Positions 60,074 through 64,000 of a DNA stretch of 64,000 bases are shown here, piece after piece. The notes beneath the pieces are model-generated. The model saw only the letters and a list, made by a program, of their open reading frames with translations, was not told the origin of the DNA and searched no databases. Position 1 is the stretch's first letter, and every line of letters starts with the position of its first letter. The stretch is from Chelydra serpentina. Taxonomy: Eukaryota; Chordata; Testudines; Chelydridae. The stretch spans positions 33,095,501-33,159,500 of the forward strand of contig JBAIAC010000024.1 of the NCBI GenBank assembly GCA_037349315.1, written 5' to 3'. The translations under genes were made by a program, and so were the position numbers.

Positions 60074-60784
60074 CTAGGCAATTAAAAATAGTGGGTGGAG
60101 ATGTAATGGAACTGTCCCCATCTTAATGGATGTAGAGAAACAGTCTTGCATGCCTTCTGCAGTATGATGGCTAACACCTCTCTGACTGTCATTACAATTG
60201 TTACAGATTCCTTTGCAAAGAAAAGAATTAAAGCCACACAGGCTCAGATACTTCAATGCTGAACACCAGAGAATCAAATAATAATTAATTACATTAAAAT
60301 TACATTAAGCTTTCTCCTCCGTTCGCTTTCTCCTGGTAGTTAAAGCTACAAGCCAGAGGCAGGCCCAGAAGTATGCCTACATGCTATGTGCTGCCGGAGC
60401 AGAGCCTAAGTTATGAAAAGTTTTCTAGTACAATGATTGCATTCTTTCAAGTGAATGATTATAACTTTGTACAGACAGACATGGGATGTATGGCATGTGA
60501 GGAATTAATTAAGATTGTGGTCCATATTATTTAGAATGGTAGCTTAGAAATACCATTGTTAATTCCTTGAGGGTGTGCTTTCAAAATGTTGATTATGAGA
60601 GCGCCACTCATACTACATTTATTAAAGGACTCTTGGCATTTCCCTTTTTTAATCATTTTCAGCAGTTTCTCATTTTTACATTGGTGTCAGACATAGGCAG
60701 TCAGACCTTATGGTCAGAGCAGTGGTAGTCATGCCCAGTGGTCAGGAGCCAGAGAAGGAGTCAGTTGGGAATCAAACCAAAGGT

Positions 60785-60905
60785 CTGGGGTGGGGTGTAG
60801 AAGCAGGGATCTGGAACAAGGCAGGAGGGCAGGAGCCAGGAACAGGACAGGAAGGCAGGAATCAAGAAGAAAGCAGGGCTCAGGAATCAGACAAGAAGGC
60901 AGAGT
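60785..60905 (+). repeat. Degenerate GCAGGA-rich minisatellite
   Basis: Irregular repeats such as GGCAGGAGGGCAGGAGCCAGG, AACAGGACAGGAAGGCAGG and AATCAAGAAGAAAGCAGGG follow each other. No fixed period. Frames across it (75 codons, GQEPEKE-type) reflect the repeat. Confidence 0.6.
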
Positions 60906-62507
60906 CCAATGTAGCAACCAATCAACGATTCACCTAGTTGGTCAGACAACTTCCTGTGCCTCCTTCTGGTTTAAATAGAGACTATGCCAATTGGAGAATC
61001 TCCTTCTTCATGTGCAATCCCTATGGTGAGGTAGGTCCACAAGCCCACGTTCCCTACCCGTCCCAGTGAGCTTCTGGGTGGTGGCTGGAATCTGAGGACT
61101 ACCTGAGGACCCACAGTCAAGACCCACGATCCCTCTCAACTGACTTAAAAGATGGCAAATGCATTGGTCGCAGTTCTTAGGCATGAATTTTGGTAAAAAA
61201 GAAAATGTAGATATATTGGAGTTTATAGACCTTTGTAATTTTAAAGTGTTTTTTTCTTGTTTCCATGGAAAATTTTAAAATGGACAATTAACAATTTCAC
61301 AAGCACTGAAATCCAAACAAAGTCCATTATAATAATTAAAAAAGACTCCCATTGACTTCAAGTAGTTTCAATCAGGCTCTTAGTCCTGAAACTGGAAAAG
61401 ATGCATTGCAGCGTAATTTTTATATTTTAAATTAAAGGATAAAGGCTCATTCATAAAGTAGATACATTTACATTATCTTTCCTTGGATTTTAGATTCTAT
61501 GCTATATACCACAGTGATAAGTGCCATATATTAGACAGTAACCAGAGTCCAGCTATTGTACATTGAAATCAAAGGCCTCAGTTTTAAAGATTTGAAAAAA
61601 ATATATAGTTGATTGCAGTGGAGCACTTTTGGGTTTCTCATGAATCCAGGTGTCATGTGTGTTGATTTTTAAGAAAAAAAAACTTTATTGATTTTGTGTA
61701 TAATAAATCAGCAACTTGGAAAAAAACAGATTAACACAGTAATAGAAAAATGCATTAATTATTCAAAGCCGTCAAAAAGGCATGAAACAAAATGATAAAT
61801 GGGAAAATGAAGACACATGGCATGACATACCCTGGGCAATTATGTACGGGTTATACGATGAATTACATGAAGATCTCCAACATGAAGATTGAAATAAAAG
61901 ATGTGATATACAAAAAAAAATAAAGGGAGCTACTTCATTAAAACTTGTCTGCAGAGCTAAATTGAAGGGCAAACAAGGTCTCAACTATGTGTAGTATTAC
62001 AGCCACCATTTTAATAATAGCTAAATTAATGTCTTTAAACATCAACTCTCTGACTACCCAAGTGCAATCAGCATGAATGAGATTCCAGGAAATCAATAAA
62101 GTCTTGCCAGACCCTTTCAAACTGTTACAGAGCCCTGAAGGGTCCCCGAATAGCAGATTATAGGTTGATGGTAATTACTCCCTGGAACAGCCTAAACTAG
62201 GTTCCACAGCCTTAATGAATTCTGTATGGTATGAATAGGTCAGTAGGGTGCAGAAACCTTTTCTCTCAACTCCCTCATATAGAAATGGAATCCCAACAGT
62301 TTATGTTAGTAACTTTCAGAGATTCGGGGCATTGGCTCTTGGGTAATATTTGAATAATATGTGGTGGGAGGGATAGAAAAATTTTAGTAAATTTGTCCAT
62401 CACAACTCAAAGTATTGCTCAAGAACTGAAACTAGTGGCTGGCTCAACAATAGAGGAAAATATACAAAACTTTAAATTTGTTTGTTTTGGAAGAGAAAGT
62501 AAGTGGT

Positions 62508-62643
62508 TGGCGGGGGTGCTGGAACAATTTTTATAGTGCAGGTGCTGAGAGCATTGAACCAAGTATAATCCCTATATACGATGGAAACCATTTCAAGCCA
62601 GGGGGTGTAGCAGTACCCCAGCATCCCTAGTTCCAGCACCTAT
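62508..62643. mobile_element. Short MITE-like element with GGTGCTGGAAC ends
   Basis: The left end GGGGTGCTGGAACAATTTT and the right end CTAGTTCCAGCACCTATGG share an 11-bp inverted GGTGCTGGAAC. The interior is non-coding. From memory a similar sequence is common in turtles. Confidence 0.55.
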
Positions 62644-63059
62644 GGTGGTTGGGAGAAGAGAAGCTTAAAGATCCTGCATTATTGTAGACTACTATTACAA
62701 AGTGTGGCAGAATAAAGCAATTTTAAAAGTATGGGAAAGGCCAACAGTACTAGAAGTCATAGAAGCAACCATTTTTATGAAGCAATGGCAGTGCATGTTG
62801 GCAGGCTTGAATTCAGCTATCAAGCTTTCTGATCTTATCATAATACAGTACATGGTCTTCAAAATGTTTCAGTGGCACATGATAACTAGATAATGTTAGC
62901 ACAGTATAGAAAGTACAACTTATACTGAGGTATTTTTATATATATAGGGAATACAGTAAATACTGAGGTGGTAATATCTAGTACAAAATTGTAAGTTCTA
63001 GAAGCGTAGCCACTGCAGGCCATGAAAATCAGAAAAAAAATAATCTTGCTAACAGACTA

Positions 63060-63262
63060 ATACAGCTTCCTGCCAATGTTGGATTGGCCCCTGCAGTACA
63101 TTTGCCAGTGTTTATCCAATTTAGTTTTAAAGGAACCCTCAAATGAGACTTCCATCACTTTCACGAAGAGGCCAGTAAATAATTTAATCGATTTTCCTGT
63201 CAGGAAGATTTTCCTCATATTCACCCTAAATTTATTCTTTCTTAATTTTAACTCATTACCAG
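63060..63262 (-). mobile_element. CR1-like LINE fragment, minus orientation
   Basis: The plus strand has CCAATTTAGTTTTAAAGGAACCCTCAAATG, GACTTCCATCACTTTC, then GTCAGGAAGATTTTCCTCAT and CACCCTAAATTTATTC. This is the reversed order seen in CR1 3' regions (as at 45111-45575). It ends at the G-run where the GC-rich array starts. Confidence 0.55.
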
Positions 63263-63270
63263 TAGCATAC

Positions 63271-64000
63271 CCGGGGGGGGGGGGGGGAGCAGGGGGAGCG
63301 GCCACTCCCCCTGTGAGGAGAAGCGGTGCCTTAAAAAGCGCCGCCCGAGCCCCGCTGCCTGAGCCGCTTTAAAAGGGTGGCTCCCCGCGGTTGCAAGAGC
63401 CACGGGCCTTTTAAAGTGCCGCCCGAGCCCGGCTCCGGCAGCGGGGCTCGGGCAGTGCTTTAAACGGCCCGCGGCTCCCCCGAGCCCCGCTGCCGGATCC
63501 GGGCTTGGGCGGGGATTTAAAAGGCCCGTGGCTCTTGTAGCCGTGGGGAGCCGCCCGCAGGCCTTTTAAATCCCTGCCTGAGCCCCGCTGCCAGAGCCGA
63601 GCTCGGGGGTGGGGGTAGGTGGGGGTGGGCGCTTTAAAAGGCCTGCGGCTCCTGCCACTGCGGGGAGCCGCAGGCCTTTTAAAGCACCCCCTCCAGCCCC
63701 GCTGCTGGAGCTGGGCTCGGGCGGGGATTGAAAAGGCCCACGGCTCCCCGTGGCTGCAAGAGCTGCGGGCCTTTTAAATCCCCACCCGAGCCCCGCTGCC
63801 AGAGCCGGGCTTGGGGGGGCGCTTTAAAAGGCCCATGGCTCCTGCAGCTGCGGGGAGTAGCGGGCCTTTTAAAGCGCTGCCAGAGCCGGGCTCCAGCGGT
63901 GCTTAAAAAGGCCTGGGGCTCCTGCCACTGCGGGGAGCCGCGGGCCTTTTAAAGCGCTGCCGGAGCCCCGCTGCCGGAGCTCAGGCGGCGCTTTAAAGGG
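63271..64000. repeat. GC-rich palindromic repeat array, continues off the window
   Basis: After a G-run (63271-63288) the sequence switches to very GC-rich text. Units such as GGGCCTTTTAAA and CTTTAAAAGGCC alternate with GAGCCCCGCTGCC(G/A)GAGC in both orientations, about every 100-130 bp. TTTAAA or TTTTAA islands sit within GC-rich arms, so neighbouring units can pair as hairpins. CpG is frequent. The 98- and 74-codon frames here are repeat translations, not genes. No unit boundary with target duplication was identified. Confidence 0.85.

Larger units (their letters stand above)
30282..64000 (-). other. DPYD: DPYD upstream intron, partial (>33.7 kb)
   Basis: No exon matching DPYD residues before KLPSFGPYL was found above 30281, and this intron is also very long in mammals, so the rest of the window is read as one intron. 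I recognise nothing in 30475-32095, 32715-35065, 35315-37585 (see the finding on 35.9-36.5 kb), 37765-39855, 39980-42060 (a TA/CT microsatellite aside), 42165-43360, 46215-47195, 47945-49335, 57200-59090, 60075-60780 and 60910-62505. Frames there are short and without family motifs. Confidence 0.7.

Noticed and set aside
63076..63952. 98- and 74-codon frames in the GC-rich end
   Set aside because: Translations of palindromic repeat units; no start context or motif.

Overview
The window looks like vertebrate nuclear DNA, most probably from a turtle (inference). It is AT-rich with little coding sequence, has spliceosomal exons with GT/AG borders, and carries a repeat set typical of sauropsids. 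The repeats include CR1 LINEs, a tRNA-derived SINE of the turtle Cry type whose tail resembles a CR1 end, Penelope-like elements with a GIY-YIG endonuclease, PIF/Harbinger elements and hAT/Tigger MITEs. There are no operons, ribosome binding sites or CRISPR arrays.

The only host gene I can prove is DPYD (dihydropyrimidine dehydrogenase), on the minus strand. Its last three coding exons lie at 30138-30281, 19242-19382 and 12833-13003. Together they encode the C-terminal 151 residues, including both ferredoxin-like 4Fe-4S motifs, followed by TGA. Everything above 30282 is read as the next upstream intron, which is at least 33.7 kb and continues off the window. Everything below about 12040 is DPYD 3' flank with no recognisable gene.

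Layout. 1-12 kb: flank with an imperfect hairpin at 6 kb, a Tigger-like MITE at 10.3 kb and a Harbinger-type MITE at 11.4 kb. 12-30 kb: DPYD 3' end and two introns, with an LTR remnant, a second copy of the same MITE in the opposite orientation, a 0.7-kb hAT derivative and three degraded CR1 3' ends. 30-49 kb: intron with a 615-bp terminal-inverted-repeat element, a MIR-type SINE, a full Cry-type SINE, a solo LTR with perfect 5-bp duplications, and two head-to-head CR1 copies, one split by a 213-bp hAT MITE with a perfect 8-bp duplication. 49-57.2 kb is the richest part: a decayed Ty3/gypsy pol, a Penelope-like element with an inverted internal piece, a rearranged block of tandem SINE heads and a perfect 32-bp inverted repeat, then a nearly intact two-gene PIF/Harbinger transposon. 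The transposon has a DDE transposase on plus and a Myb/SANT-type protein on minus, convergent. 57-64 kb: intron, an LTR-like sequence, MITE fragments, and a GC-rich palindromic repeat array that runs off the end.

I found no new autonomous biological system. The most promising items are the nearly intact Harbinger (one in-frame stop in the transposase), the inversion structures at 52.0-53.0 kb, the opposed MITE pair bracketing the last DPYD exon, and a scattered family of palindromes centred on a CCATTGA/TCAATGG-like core. Family names come from recognising sequence and encoded motifs by eye; no database search was run.
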